Shown here: positions 43,777 to 50,765 of the stretch, piece after piece
Layout of the letters: each line of letters starts with the position of its first letter
Position numbering within the stretch: the stretch's first letter is position 1
Origin: Muribaculaceae bacterium
Lineage (GTDB): Bacteria; Bacteroidota; Bacteroidia; Bacteroidales; Muribaculaceae
Reading direction: 5' to 3'
Assembly: GCA_024400935.1 (NCBI GenBank)
Contig: JAKSLZ010000004.1
Span: 1 to 64,000 of the forward strand
DNA: 64,000 bases
Position numbers and translations under genes: made by a program
Notes under the pieces: generated by a model
Told to the model about the DNA's origin: nothing
Database searches by the model: none
Seen by the model: only the letters and a program-made list of their open reading frames with translations

Positions 43777-44817
43777 TTATTCCCCGGTCGGTTGCTTACC
43801 CACCGTTTTATCGTAGAGGTCGGCAGCTTCACGCATTTTGTCGCGCATATAAGCCATGGCGTTGCGCGGTGAAATCACCTTGATGCCCGGGCCGTAACTC
43901 ATGAACACCGAGTACATCTCAAAGTTGACGATCACTTCAATCTGGAAGATGCAGCTGCCGTCAGGGTCTTCACTGACGAGCCTCTGCGACGGGTGCACAG
44001 GCTTGGTCTTGATGTAGTTGCTCTGCTCGGCCGTAGCCCAGAACTTGACCTTGCGCGGTGTGGCGTGCAGGTTCTTGCTCACGCCTATCACGTCGTCAAA
44101 GAAATGCTCAACGTCAAACTCCGGGTTCTCGCGGAACGGTACGTCAACAGGCTCCACGCTCACGATGCGGTCGAGCGCCAGGTTGTAAATCACCCCGTCC
44201 TTGGCGCGGCCACCGAATATGAACCAGCGGTTGCGGAACTCCTTCAACAAGTAAGGACACAGCACAAATTCTTGCTGCCTCCGGTTTCTGAATGACTGAT
44301 AGACGACGCGCAGCGTCTGCTTGTGCACGATGTGGTTGTACAAGGGATTGAGCAGTTTCAGCCCCTTGAGGTCGGGCACGTTGTCAAAGTGGACAACAGG
44401 CTTGCGGCTGCTTTTGCTGATGGCGAGTTTGTCCTGCAGGCGGCGCACCACATCGGCCATCTCGGCAAACTGCTCAAAGTCCTCGAGCTGGCGCAGCATG
44501 TCCACCGCCTCCTGCATCACCTCGTAGTCGTTTTGCGACAGGGGCATGTCGGTGATGGAGTAGTCTGGGTCGGCATATCGGTAGTACTTGTGCTCATAGA
44601 CCTCGATGGGCGCGTTGTAGCCCAGCTTGTCACTGCGCATCATCTGGATGTCGCCCTGCACCGTGCGCATGCTCACGCCCTTAGTGATGCCCTCCATCTC
44701 ATACAGGGCATCGCTGCAGGCATCCACCAGGTCGTCAAGCGTCCAGCGGCGGTACTTGTTTCTCAAACAGTTGTCAATAGTCTTGTAGCGAATCAACGCA
44801 TTCTTATTTGCAGGCAT
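43777..44817 (-). CDS. WYL-domain transcription regulator
   Basis: 346 residues. The N-terminal 90 residues are a winged-helix DNA-binding domain (LDDLVDACSDALYEMEG, SMRTVQGDIQMMRSDKLG). A WYL domain follows (about 165-240, LRVVYQSFRNRRQQEFVLCP, LLKEFRNRWFIFGG) and then a WCX-like C-terminal domain. WYL regulators sense nucleic acids or nucleotides and control defence and RNA-repair operons. It is the last gene of the minus-strand RNA-repair operon and overlaps the Thg1-like gene by 14 bases. A shortened paralogue lies at 52854. Confidence 0.9.
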   Translation of the reverse strand: MPANKNALIRYKTIDNCLRNKYRRWTLDDLVDACSDALYEMEGITKGVSMRTVQGDIQMMRSDKLGYNAPIEVYEHKYYRYADPDYSITDMPLSQNDYEVMQEAVDMLRQLEDFEQFAEMADVVRRLQDKLAISKSSRKPVVHFDNVPDLKGLKLLNPLYNHIVHKQTLRVVYQSFRNRRQQEFVLCPYLLKEFRNRWFIFGGRAKDGVIYNLALDRIVSVEPVDVPFRENPEFDVEHFFDDVIGVSKNLHATPRKVKFWATAEQSNYIKTKPVHPSQRLVSEDPDGSCIFQIEVIVNFEMYSVFMSYGPGIKVISPRNAMAYMRDKMREAADLYDKTVGKQPTGE

Positions 44818-45580
44818 GAGTGTTTTCTTTTAGTATGGACATAATAAGTTCTGAGTAGGGGTCGCCAATAGGCAGCTGGTCATCAACATGCAAGCGCCTG
44901 CGAGTGGCCGTGGTTTTCTCGCCGGTTAGGGGATTAAAGCCTTGTTTTTCCTCAATACGGAAATATGCGCCCACGCCCCTGCGCTGCCACAGCGGTAAGG
45001 TGTTGTAATTAATGCCGTAGTTGAATAGCATCTCGTTTTTGTCGGCATTAGTCAGCCTCATCATCTGTCGCTGTGCCTCGCTTGCCGACACACCGTCTTT
45101 GCGCAATGCCCAGTAGCAATGGGAATTGAGCGAGTTGCGGTGTGCATCCTCCATGCGCCATCTAAAGTAATCTATCACATTTTCTTTTTGTGGAAGAGGG
45201 ACCATACGGCAGTCAAACACACCTCTTTTTCCCGTCTCCATTGAGAATGCCGCCGAAGCCTCCCCCGCAAGAATAGACACCAATTTGCGTTCCTTGCGAC
45301 CAAATGTATCGTCATTTATGTGGAAGAGAAGCGAGATTTCGTCACTCTCAGTGTAGCCATATATAACACGAAAACCACAGTTCATGAGACGATTCATAGT
45401 TGCAATCATCGCATCTCTAAATCGTGTATCAAATGGTGCATCAAGCTTCCATTCTTTCTTTGTGAGACGTGTAAAGCCATGGCCGTCAAGCCTTGCAACC
45501 ATGTAAATGCCCTCGAGTATTGTGCGGTCAAGGGATTGCTCGAAGCGTCGCATCTGTTTGTCAAGAGTATCAAAATCCAT
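44804..45580 (-). CDS. Thg1-like protein (tRNA-His guanylyltransferase family, 3'-5' polymerase)
   Basis: 258 residues matching the Thg1/TLP family. Metal-binding carboxylates are in VARLDGHGFTRLTK (Asp32) and YGYTESDEISLLFH (Asp80, Glu81); RVIYGYTESDE is the fingerprint. Bacterial Thg1-like proteins add nucleotides to the 5' end of truncated tRNAs in the 3'-5' direction, a repair reaction. The gene lies 3 bases after the kinase-like gene and overlaps the WYL regulator, so it is part of one operon. Confidence 0.9.
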   Translation of the reverse strand: MDFDTLDKQMRRFEQSLDRTILEGIYMVARLDGHGFTRLTKKEWKLDAPFDTRFRDAMIATMNRLMNCGFRVIYGYTESDEISLLFHINDDTFGRKERKLVSILAGEASAAFSMETGKRGVFDCRMVPLPQKENVIDYFRWRMEDAHRNSLNSHCYWALRKDGVSASEAQRQMMRLTNADKNEMLFNYGINYNTLPLWQRRGVGAYFRIEEKQGFNPLTGEKTTATRRRLHVDDQLPIGDPYSELIMSILKENTHACK

Positions 45581-45583
45581 AAT

Positions 45584-46054
45584 CTATTCTTTCCAATCGG
45601 TTATTTCAAATCCATCATCAGTAATTCTCGCAAAAAAGAGTTTGTCAAACCCCTCGGCACGCTCGGGCATCTGCAGTTTGTTCTGCGTGCAGGCGATGGC
45701 ATGCTGGGGCACCTGGCGCTGGCGCTGAAGGTTTCGTGCGATGCACTCCTTCACCTTGCTCTGGAAAAAGATGCCTATCACCTCATATCCATGCGCCTGG
45801 GCCTCAAGGATATAACGGGCGCGGTCAGCCCTTGCGGGATTAGTGTTGTCAACAACAAACGACCTGCCGCTAGCATAACACTCTTGCAATGCTTTCTGTT
45901 CTTGTCCTCGGGTGCGCAGGGTGTCGAGGTTGACATGGGCATAGCCATGGCAAGCCAGCATTTCTCTATAGAATGTTGACTTGCCGCTGGCCTGAATGCC
46001 AATGAATATGACGGCCTGCTGTTGAGGTTTTATTTCAAAAGGTAGTTTCTTCAT
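45584..46054 (-). CDS. P-loop kinase of polynucleotide-kinase type
   Basis: 156 residues. Walker A is GIQASGKST (residues 19-27), followed by VNLDTLRTR, VVDNTNPARADRARYI and a lid helix with NLQRQRQ. This is the AAA_33/Pnkp-kinase-like fold used to phosphorylate 5'-OH ends of RNA. In context with Thg1 and the HD/CCA protein, it likely prepares broken RNA ends for repair. Spacing of 4 and 3 bases to its neighbours shows a single operon. Confidence 0.85.
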   Translation of the reverse strand: MKKLPFEIKPQQQAVIFIGIQASGKSTFYREMLACHGYAHVNLDTLRTRGQEQKALQECYASGRSFVVDNTNPARADRARYILEAQAHGYEVIGIFFQSKVKECIARNLQRQRQVPQHAIACTQNKLQMPERAEGFDKLFFARITDDGFEITDWKE

Positions 46055-46058
46055 GTTA

Positions 46059-46526
46059 TCATTTGCGTGGTTTATAGCCCATTAAATGTTTTGTCCATGT
46101 TTCTTTGTCGCGCAGTGGAGTCACATAGGCGATTTTGAGCAGATAGTCGAGGCAGTCTTTGACTGCAGGGCCTTGCGGCAACTGCTTGAGCTGCATTATC
46201 TCATCGCCGGTGAAGGGCTGTTTGAACCCGAACATAGCTGAGCCCTCGGCCTTCATCTCGGCTGTGCGCTTCATGATGAGCTGCGCCTGACGAGGCATGC
46301 AATGCTCAGGAGCGTGCGACTTGTTGTCGGCATCGATGAGCAACATCAGTTCGCCGAAGCGGTCCTCGTTTTTGCACAAATATTGCAGTTTGCGCAGGTG
46401 TTTATCCTTCATGCCTGTCAGGTCGTCGCCCCAGTGCTTGGTCATCATGTGGTGCTTCACGAGAAACTGTACCTTGCGCATGAAATCCAAAGGGTACTTC
46501 AATCGCCTCAGAATAGCCTCAGCCAT
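46059..46526 (-). CDS. C-terminal part of a CCA-adding-enzyme-like HD protein
   Basis: 155 residues from Met at 46526. The sequence ILRRLKYPLDFMRKVQFLVKHHMM, LRKLQYLCKNEDRFGELMLLIDAD matches the HD and C-terminal domains of tRNA nucleotidyltransferases. The nucleotidyltransferase half is absent. Homology continues upstream of the Met (RPIGHEDESGR, with the HD His-Glu-Asp) to a stop at 46590-46592; just before that, an ATG at 46593 begins MRKRKT in a frame shifted by one base within an A-rich run. The gene is either 5'-truncated or frameshifted. It heads the RNA-repair operon. Confidence 0.7.
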   Translation of the reverse strand: MAEAILRRLKYPLDFMRKVQFLVKHHMMTKHWGDDLTGMKDKHLRKLQYLCKNEDRFGELMLLIDADNKSHAPEHCMPRQAQLIMKRTAEMKAEGSAMFGFKQPFTGDEIMQLKQLPQGPAVKDCLDYLLKIAYVTPLRDKETWTKHLMGYKPRK

Positions 46527-46621
46527 ACGGCCAGATTCGTCTTCGTGACCTATAGGCCTTTTTAAAATGGTTTTACGTTTTTCTTTTTCTCATATTTTCC
46601 ACTAAATTTCGATTAGTGGTG

Positions 46622-46660
46622 CAAAGGTAAGAAAAAACTACGCAATCTATTTGCGTAGTT
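46622..46660 (-). promoter_or_regulatory. Promoter and 10-bp palindrome of the RNA-repair operon
   Basis: On the minus strand the -7 box TACCTTTG lies at 46622-46629. Directly upstream is the palindrome AACTACGCAA/TTGCGTAGTT (46636-46645 with 46651-46660), placed to act as an operator, perhaps for the WYL regulator encoded in the same operon. Confidence 0.55.
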
Positions 46661-46673
46661 GTAAAAAATGCCG

Positions 46674-46720
46674 TTTGCAAGGCTTGTTTTTGCTTTTTTC
46701 TTGCTGCTGCGCAGAAAGAT
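46674..46720 (+). repeat. Direct repeat at the left edge of the ATPase gene
   Basis: 47 bases (TTTGCAAGGCTTGTTTTTGC, then CTGCTGCGCAGAAAGAT at the end) repeated at 48247-48292 with one T fewer. A weaker relative is at 52432-52475. The pair brackets the DUF4143 ATPase gene. Confidence 0.85.
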
Positions 46721-48066
46721 CACACTATTCCGCTTAGATCTACTTTGTATTCCACAGGGGCAGATTCATTCTTGTTCAGAAACATTGTCATGTAGACGGG
46801 GGCATAGATCAGTTTGCCGTTGCATCTCAAGTTGTCATTGCAAAGCACAATGGCTTGAGCCAGTGAATAATCCTTGCAGTCCATGATGTTTGCCAGTGCC
46901 CGGTGTTGTGTATAGTCCTTGCCCGATTTTACCTCGATGGGCAACACATTACCGTCTCTTGCAATCACAAAATCCACCTCACCTCGTTTCTTGTTATTAT
47001 AATAATAAAGTTCAAAACCATGTGCCTTCAGTTCCTGGGCAACAACGTTTTCAAATACTGAGCCGTGGTTTATGTCTTTGTCACCTCTAATGATACGCAT
47101 CTGAATACCCTCGGCATACATGGCAGCAAGCAAGCCCACATCGCACATGAAAAGTTTCAGAAGATTTCGTGAACGAGCAAGCAACAGGGGTTGTTTGGGT
47201 TCCTCTATATTATAGACGGGAATGGCAACTCCGGCATTCTTTAGCCACAAGAATGAGTTGTGATAGCGGTCATACTTGGCATTCTCGTTTAGATTCTTCA
47301 AGATGAACCGTTTGTTTTTTGCATCCAGTTCGGGAGGAATTAAATCAAATATATCATTTATAGCTAATTTGTTGTTGGGGTCATATTGGGCAATGTCCCT
47401 TTTGTACATTGTGATTATATCCCTCTGCACGGCCATCACTTCCTGCAAGTTATTTGTCTCTATATATTTACTAACAGCCTCTGGCATTCCGCCAACAATA
47501 AGATACAAGCGAAACAGTTCCATCATCTTGTTGTGAACAAACTCGTCCACAGGCTGGAGTTTGTTCCAGGAGTTCATGACATTGTTGATGACGGCATCCC
47601 CCACACCAAGGGCACGAACGAATTCTTCGAAATCTAGCGGATACATCTCTTTAACCCCCATGTATCCAACGGGTTCTGAACGAAGGTCTTTTAGTTCTAC
47701 ACCCAAAAGCGATCCGCTCAATATATAACGGTATGAACCCTCGTCAACTAAGAATTTTATGGCTGTTACCACTTCAGGGCAAGCCTGTACTTCATCAAAG
47801 AAAATTAATGTGTTACCTTTTTCTAACTGTTGTTTTGTCAATAGCGACAATCTCAATAACAAGTCGTCGGTGTTTTTTGCACTTCGAAATAGTAATAATG
47901 CGTCTTCGTTTTCTATAAAGTTGATTTCAACAAAGTGTTTCCACTGTTTACCATACTCACGAACAGAAAAAGTTTTGCCTATCTGTCGAGCTCCAGTGAT
48001 AAGCAATGCTTTGTTTGATGACTTGAAAAAATCTTGAATGTATGTATCTATCTTTCTTTTAAGCAT
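46720..48066 (-). CDS. AAA ATPase with DUF4143 nuclease-like domain
   Basis: 448 residues, full length. Walker A is LLITGARQIGKTFSVREYG, Walker B is LIFFDEVQACPE, and the C-terminal DUF4143 part ends in a PD-(D/E)xK-like motif GEVDFVIARDGNVLPIEVKS. These proteins are abundant in Bacteroidetes and of unknown function. It sits between the RNA-repair operon and rtcB, bounded by 46-47-bp direct repeats, which suggests it arrived as a unit. A broken relative is at 32963. Confidence 0.9.
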   Translation of the reverse strand: MLKRKIDTYIQDFFKSSNKALLITGARQIGKTFSVREYGKQWKHFVEINFIENEDALLLFRSAKNTDDLLLRLSLLTKQQLEKGNTLIFFDEVQACPEVVTAIKFLVDEGSYRYILSGSLLGVELKDLRSEPVGYMGVKEMYPLDFEEFVRALGVGDAVINNVMNSWNKLQPVDEFVHNKMMELFRLYLIVGGMPEAVSKYIETNNLQEVMAVQRDIITMYKRDIAQYDPNNKLAINDIFDLIPPELDAKNKRFILKNLNENAKYDRYHNSFLWLKNAGVAIPVYNIEEPKQPLLLARSRNLLKLFMCDVGLLAAMYAEGIQMRIIRGDKDINHGSVFENVVAQELKAHGFELYYYNNKKRGEVDFVIARDGNVLPIEVKSGKDYTQHRALANIMDCKDYSLAQAIVLCNDNLRCNGKLIYAPVYMTMFLNKNESAPVEYKVDLSGIV

Positions 48067-48246
48067 ATACTACAGTATTAATGGGTCGTGAGACACAAGG
48101 TGGTCTGCTTTTCCAATGCAAAATTATATAATATTTCCATTTTTCCATAATCAAATCAAGTAAAATTTCCACTTTTCCATAAAGATTAGGTTCAAAATCT
48201 CCTTTTTTCTAAGTTTTAGGCAATATTTGGAATAGAGGGTTGTTGT

Positions 48247-48292
48247 TTTGCAAGGCTTGTTTTTGCTTTTTCTTGCTGCTGCGCAGAAAGAT
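48247..48292 (+). repeat. Direct repeat at the right edge of the ATPase gene
   Basis: Partner of 46674-46720. The rest of the 508-base gap 48067-48574 holds the 33-bp repeat at 48391-48423, a -7-like TATACTTG at 48529-48536 and no gene. Confidence 0.85.
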
Positions 48293-48390
48293 TGCGTACT
48301 TTGCACCTAACTTTGCAGCGTGATTCGATTCCGCACGCGGGTCGAAGGCACTTTGAAGCTGAGCTACCGCACCACACATTAATTATTAAT

Positions 48391-48423
48391 TCAACTTTCG
48401 CATGTGTATAGCACAAAACAAAA
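48391..48423 (+). repeat. 33-bp intergenic repeat, second copy
   Basis: Partner of 39561-39593 (two differences). Confidence 0.6.
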
Positions 48424-48574
48424 AAACACAACTGATGATACCGTGTTAACCCAAAACGTTAACAACAAAATTTGTTTTGAGCGAAGCTATGTTTTTTGTC
48501 GGGGAAATTACTACAACTCACTAAATTATATACTTGCGAAAGTTGTATGTTTAATTTTAAAACGACACACAACA

Positions 48575-49747
48575 ATGGAAACAAAGATTATCAACAACCG
48601 TCCAGTGAAGATCTGGACCGACAATGTGGAAGACTCGGCTATGCAGCAGATTGAGAACCTCACAACCTTACCTTTCTTGTACCACCACCTTGCTATTATG
48701 CCCGATGTCCACACTGGCAAGGGCATGCCCATAGGCGGTGTGCTGGCCCTTGACGGGGCTGTCATCCCCAATGCCGTGGGCGTGGACATAGGCTGCGGCA
48801 TGTGCGCAGTGAAGACTTCATGGAAGACATGCGACATCACCATGGACGTGCTGCGCAAGAAGATCATGCGCGGCATCAGAAAACGCATCCCTCTGGGCAT
48901 GGATCACCACAAGGTGAAACAGGACGCTTGCTACCTGCCCTCCGGGCACGACATCGACCAGATGACCATAGTCAAGGCCCGTCAGGAATCCATACTGAAA
49001 GAGGTGGGTACCCTGGGCGGCGGCAACCATTTCATCGAGCTGCAGAAGGACGAGGACGACAACCTGTGGATAATGATCCACTCGGGCTCGCGCAATCTGG
49101 GCCAGAGGGTAGGCGCCTACTACAATGAGATGGCCAGGGAGTTGAACAGGCGTTGGCACTCGGAGGTTTCGCCCGAGGTCAATCTGGCATTCCTGCCCGT
49201 GGACACAAAGGAGTTCGGCATGTACTGGAAGGAGATGAAGTACTGCGTGGACTTTGCGCTGTGCAACCGCCGCCTGGTGATGGACCGCATCGAGGAGGTA
49301 ATTGCCGACGCTCTCCCCGGCATAGAGTTTGAGCCGATGATAAACATCGCCCACAACTATGCCGCCCACGAGCACCACTACGGCAAGGACGTCTTTGTGC
49401 ACCGCAAGGGAGCCACACTGGCGCGCGAGGGCGTTGTGGGCATCATCCCCGGCTCGCAGGGCACAGCGTCTTATATAGTCGAGGGCCTGGGCAATCCCGA
49501 GTCGTTCTGCTCGTGCTCGCACGGTGCGGGCCGTGTGCTGTCGCGCAAGGCGGCAATCCGTACCCTCGACATGGCTGCCGAGGTGGCACAGCTCGAGGCC
49601 AAAGGCATCGTCCACGCCATACGCTGCCAGGACGACATGCAGGAAGCATCGGGTGCCTACAAGGACATCGAGGAAGTAATCGCCAACGAACTCGACCTGA
49701 TAAAGGTAAAGACACGCCTGCTCCCCATCGCAGTAATCAAAGGATAG
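48575..49747 (+). CDS. rtcB: RtcB-family RNA ligase
   Basis: 390 residues from Met at 48575 (METKIINNRPVKIWT); an in-frame start at 48404 adds 57 residues outside the family. Hallmarks are PDVHTGKGMPIGGV, VGVDIGCGMCAV (Cys metal ligand), GTLGGGNHFIEL, SGSRNLGQRV, and SCSHGAGR with the His that becomes guanylylated. RtcB joins 2',3'-cyclic-phosphate or 3'-phosphate ends to 5'-OH ends, using GTP, in RNA repair and splicing. It is shorter than E. coli RtcB's typical archaeal relatives and fits the short bacterial subgroup. It lies directly upstream of the Y-RNA array and rsr. Confidence 0.95.
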   Translation: METKIINNRPVKIWTDNVEDSAMQQIENLTTLPFLYHHLAIMPDVHTGKGMPIGGVLALDGAVIPNAVGVDIGCGMCAVKTSWKTCDITMDVLRKKIMRGIRKRIPLGMDHHKVKQDACYLPSGHDIDQMTIVKARQESILKEVGTLGGGNHFIELQKDEDDNLWIMIHSGSRNLGQRVGAYYNEMARELNRRWHSEVSPEVNLAFLPVDTKEFGMYWKEMKYCVDFALCNRRLVMDRIEEVIADALPGIEFEPMINIAHNYAAHEHHYGKDVFVHRKGATLAREGVVGIIPGSQGTASYIVEGLGNPESFCSCSHGAGRVLSRKAAIRTLDMAAEVAQLEAKGIVHAIRCQDDMQEASGAYKDIEEVIANELDLIKVKTRLLPIAVIKG

Positions 49748-49992
49748 TTTAAAGACGTGTAAAAGAAGAAAATAATTTCTTTTTGGATTTATGGCTGGCG
49801 CCAAGAACATGGTGGACTCCGTCCACAAAATAATATTACTGCGTCTATCAGGTAATTTCATTTTCCATGCGGAGCAATAAAAACATAATAAAAATATTTT
49901 CTTTTTACTGGACACTAATAGTAAAATCACGAAAAAACGCAATTTTTTTGAAAAAAAATTTCATTGCGCAAAAAGACTGCGCAGCGGGGTTG

Positions 49993-50000
49993 TAATTTTG
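49993..50000 (+). promoter_or_regulatory. -7 box of the Y-RNA array
   Basis: TAATTTTG at 49993-50000, about 44 bases before the first Y-RNA-like element. No convincing -33 box. The 245-base gap after rtcB also holds a GTGGAC/GTCCAC hairpin at 49812-49826. Confidence 0.6.
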
Positions 50001-50043
50001 CAGCGTGAAAACAAAAAGAGATCATTGAAAACACACAAATATA

Positions 50044-50157
50044 TAGGTAAGTGCCGTAATGGGGGGATAAACAGAGTCGAAGGTTCGAGGCCTTCCTTCC
50101 CTTTGGGATGTAGCTTAGTTGGTAGAGCACGTTTATTCCCTTATGCGTCCTTACCTA
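50044..50157 (+). ncRNA. Y-RNA-like element 1 with permuted tRNA mimic (YrlA type)
   Basis: End stem TAGGTAAG (50044-50051) with CTTACCTA (50150-50157). TGCCGTA (50052-50058) follows the 5' strand. A second stem GGGATAAAC (50064-50072) pairs with GTTTATTCCC (50131-50140). The insert is a tRNA mimic in permuted order: T-arm GAAGG-TTCGAGG-CCTTC (50079-50095), acceptor-like CTTCCC/GGGATG closed by TTT (50096-50110), then D-arm GCTT-AGTTGGTA-GAGC (50113-50128). This is the arrangement described for bacterial YrlA RNAs, which bind the Ro60 orthologue Rsr. Confidence 0.8.
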
Positions 50158-50164
50158 AAGACAC

Positions 50165-50259
50165 AACAGGATGCCGTAGAAAGCAGATACTTCGCTCCAG
50201 CTATATAAAGGGGGAAAATCCGCGAGACCCCAAATCTGCAATCGAATGTTGCTCCTGTT
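50165..50259 (+). ncRNA. Y-RNA-like element 2
   Basis: End stem AACAGGA (50165-50171) with TCCTGTT (50253-50259). TGCCGTA (50172-50178) faces GAATGTTGC (50244-50252), the same internal loop as in the other elements. The second stem is GCAGAT (50183-50188) with ATCTGC (50234-50239). The insert has a GGGG/CCCC hairpin but no clear tRNA arms. It starts 7 bases after element 1. Confidence 0.7.
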
Positions 50260-50264
50260 TACAC

Positions 50265-50336
50265 TGCGGGGTAGTGAAGTGGTATCATACTGGGCTCATA
50301 ACCCAGTGTTCGCAGGTTCGAATCCTGCCCCCGCCA
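50265..50336 (+). tRNA. tRNA with CAT anticodon (Met) inside the Y-RNA array
   Basis: Complete cloverleaf: acceptor TGCGGGG/CCCCGCC (first pair T-C mismatched), D-arm GTGA-AGTGGTA-TCAT, anticodon arm CTGGG-CTCATAA-CCCAG with anticodon CAT at 50297-50299, variable loop TGTTC, T-arm GCAGG-TTCGAAT-CCTGC, discriminator A, no encoded CCA. The three G-C pairs in the anticodon stem and the open 1-72 pair are initiator-like, but pair 11-24 is T-A as in elongators. It may be a genuine tRNA or an elaborate mimic within the array. Confidence 0.75.
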
Positions 50337-50342
50337 CAACAA

Positions 50343-50465
50343 TCCAGTTGATGTAGCGAGGTGTTACTTCTGGGCGAATTGGAGTGGTCCCATCCTAATG
50401 TGGGGTTGAAAAAATCCCCGAGCCTTTCATGTGGGGACGTTTCACCTTGCGTCTGTTTCACTGGA
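50343..50465 (+). ncRNA. Y-RNA-like element 3 (variant)
   Basis: End stem TCCAGT (50343-50348) with ACTGGA (50460-50465). The internal loop is TGATGTA (50349-50355) opposite GTCTGTTTC (50451-50459), a variant of TGCCGTA / GCCTGTTGC. The second stem is GCGAGGTG (50356-50363) with CACCTTGC (50443-50450). The insert carries hairpins GTCCC/GGGAC and GGGG/CCCC. It was found because its stem and loop order matches the others. Confidence 0.6.
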
Positions 50466-50473
50466 AAACTTAT

Positions 50474-50609
50474 ATACAAGTGCCGTAATGAGGGGTTCCT
50501 TCGCAATGAGAGCACAGTGTCGCAGGTTCGAGTCCTGCCGTCAACCGCCATGGTGGATGTAGCTCAGTTGGTAGAGCATGATAGTCCCCTCACGCCTGTT
50601 GCCTTGTAT
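50474..50609 (+). ncRNA. Y-RNA-like element 4 with permuted tRNA mimic (YrlA type)
   Basis: End stem ATACAAG (50474-50480) with CTTGTAT (50603-50609). TGCCGTA (50481-50487) faces GCCTGTTGC (50594-50602). The second stem is TGAGGGG/CCCCTCA. The insert is a permuted tRNA: T-arm GCAGG-TTCGAGT-CCTGC (50522-50538), acceptor-like GTCAACC/GGTGGAT closed by the loop GCCAT (50540-50558), D-arm GCTC-AGTTGGTA-GAGC (50562-50577). It is the clearest tRNA mimic of the array. Confidence 0.85.
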
Positions 50610-50615
50610 TACTAA

Positions 50616-50711
50616 AATAACGGGTGCCGTAGTTGAGGAGTTCTTCGTTCCATAACGCGCATCAACGATGCTTGAGATGCAGCGTGCTCCCTCGCAGGAG
50701 TGTCGGTTGTT
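50616..50711 (+). ncRNA. Y-RNA-like element 5
   Basis: End stem AATAACGG (50616-50623) with CGGTTGTT (50704-50711), one mismatch and one wobble. TGCCGTA lies at 50625-50631. The second stem is GAGGAG with CTCCCTC (one bulge). The 3' strand of the loop does not match the GCCTGTTGC consensus. The stem is followed by TTTTT, so it may serve as its own terminator, 55 bases before rsr. Confidence 0.6.
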
Positions 50712-50765
50712 TTTATAGAACCTCGACGAGAGTTGCCCCATTATTAATTTTTTAAAAAACACACT

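Noticed and set aside
48308..48381. tRNA-like fragments upstream of rtcB (TTCGATTCC on the plus strand; tRNA 5'-end-like GGTGCGGTAGCTCAG on the minus strand, 48359-48373)
   Set aside because: The T-arm-like and D-arm-like parts lie on opposite strands, so they cannot belong to one tRNA or one Y-RNA-type mimic. At most a scrambled relic.
50285..50551. Minus-strand ORF with GRTRTCD and GGRIRTCEHW segments
   Set aside because: These are the well-known spurious translations of antisense tRNA sequence. The stretch is covered by the tRNA and Y-RNA-like elements.
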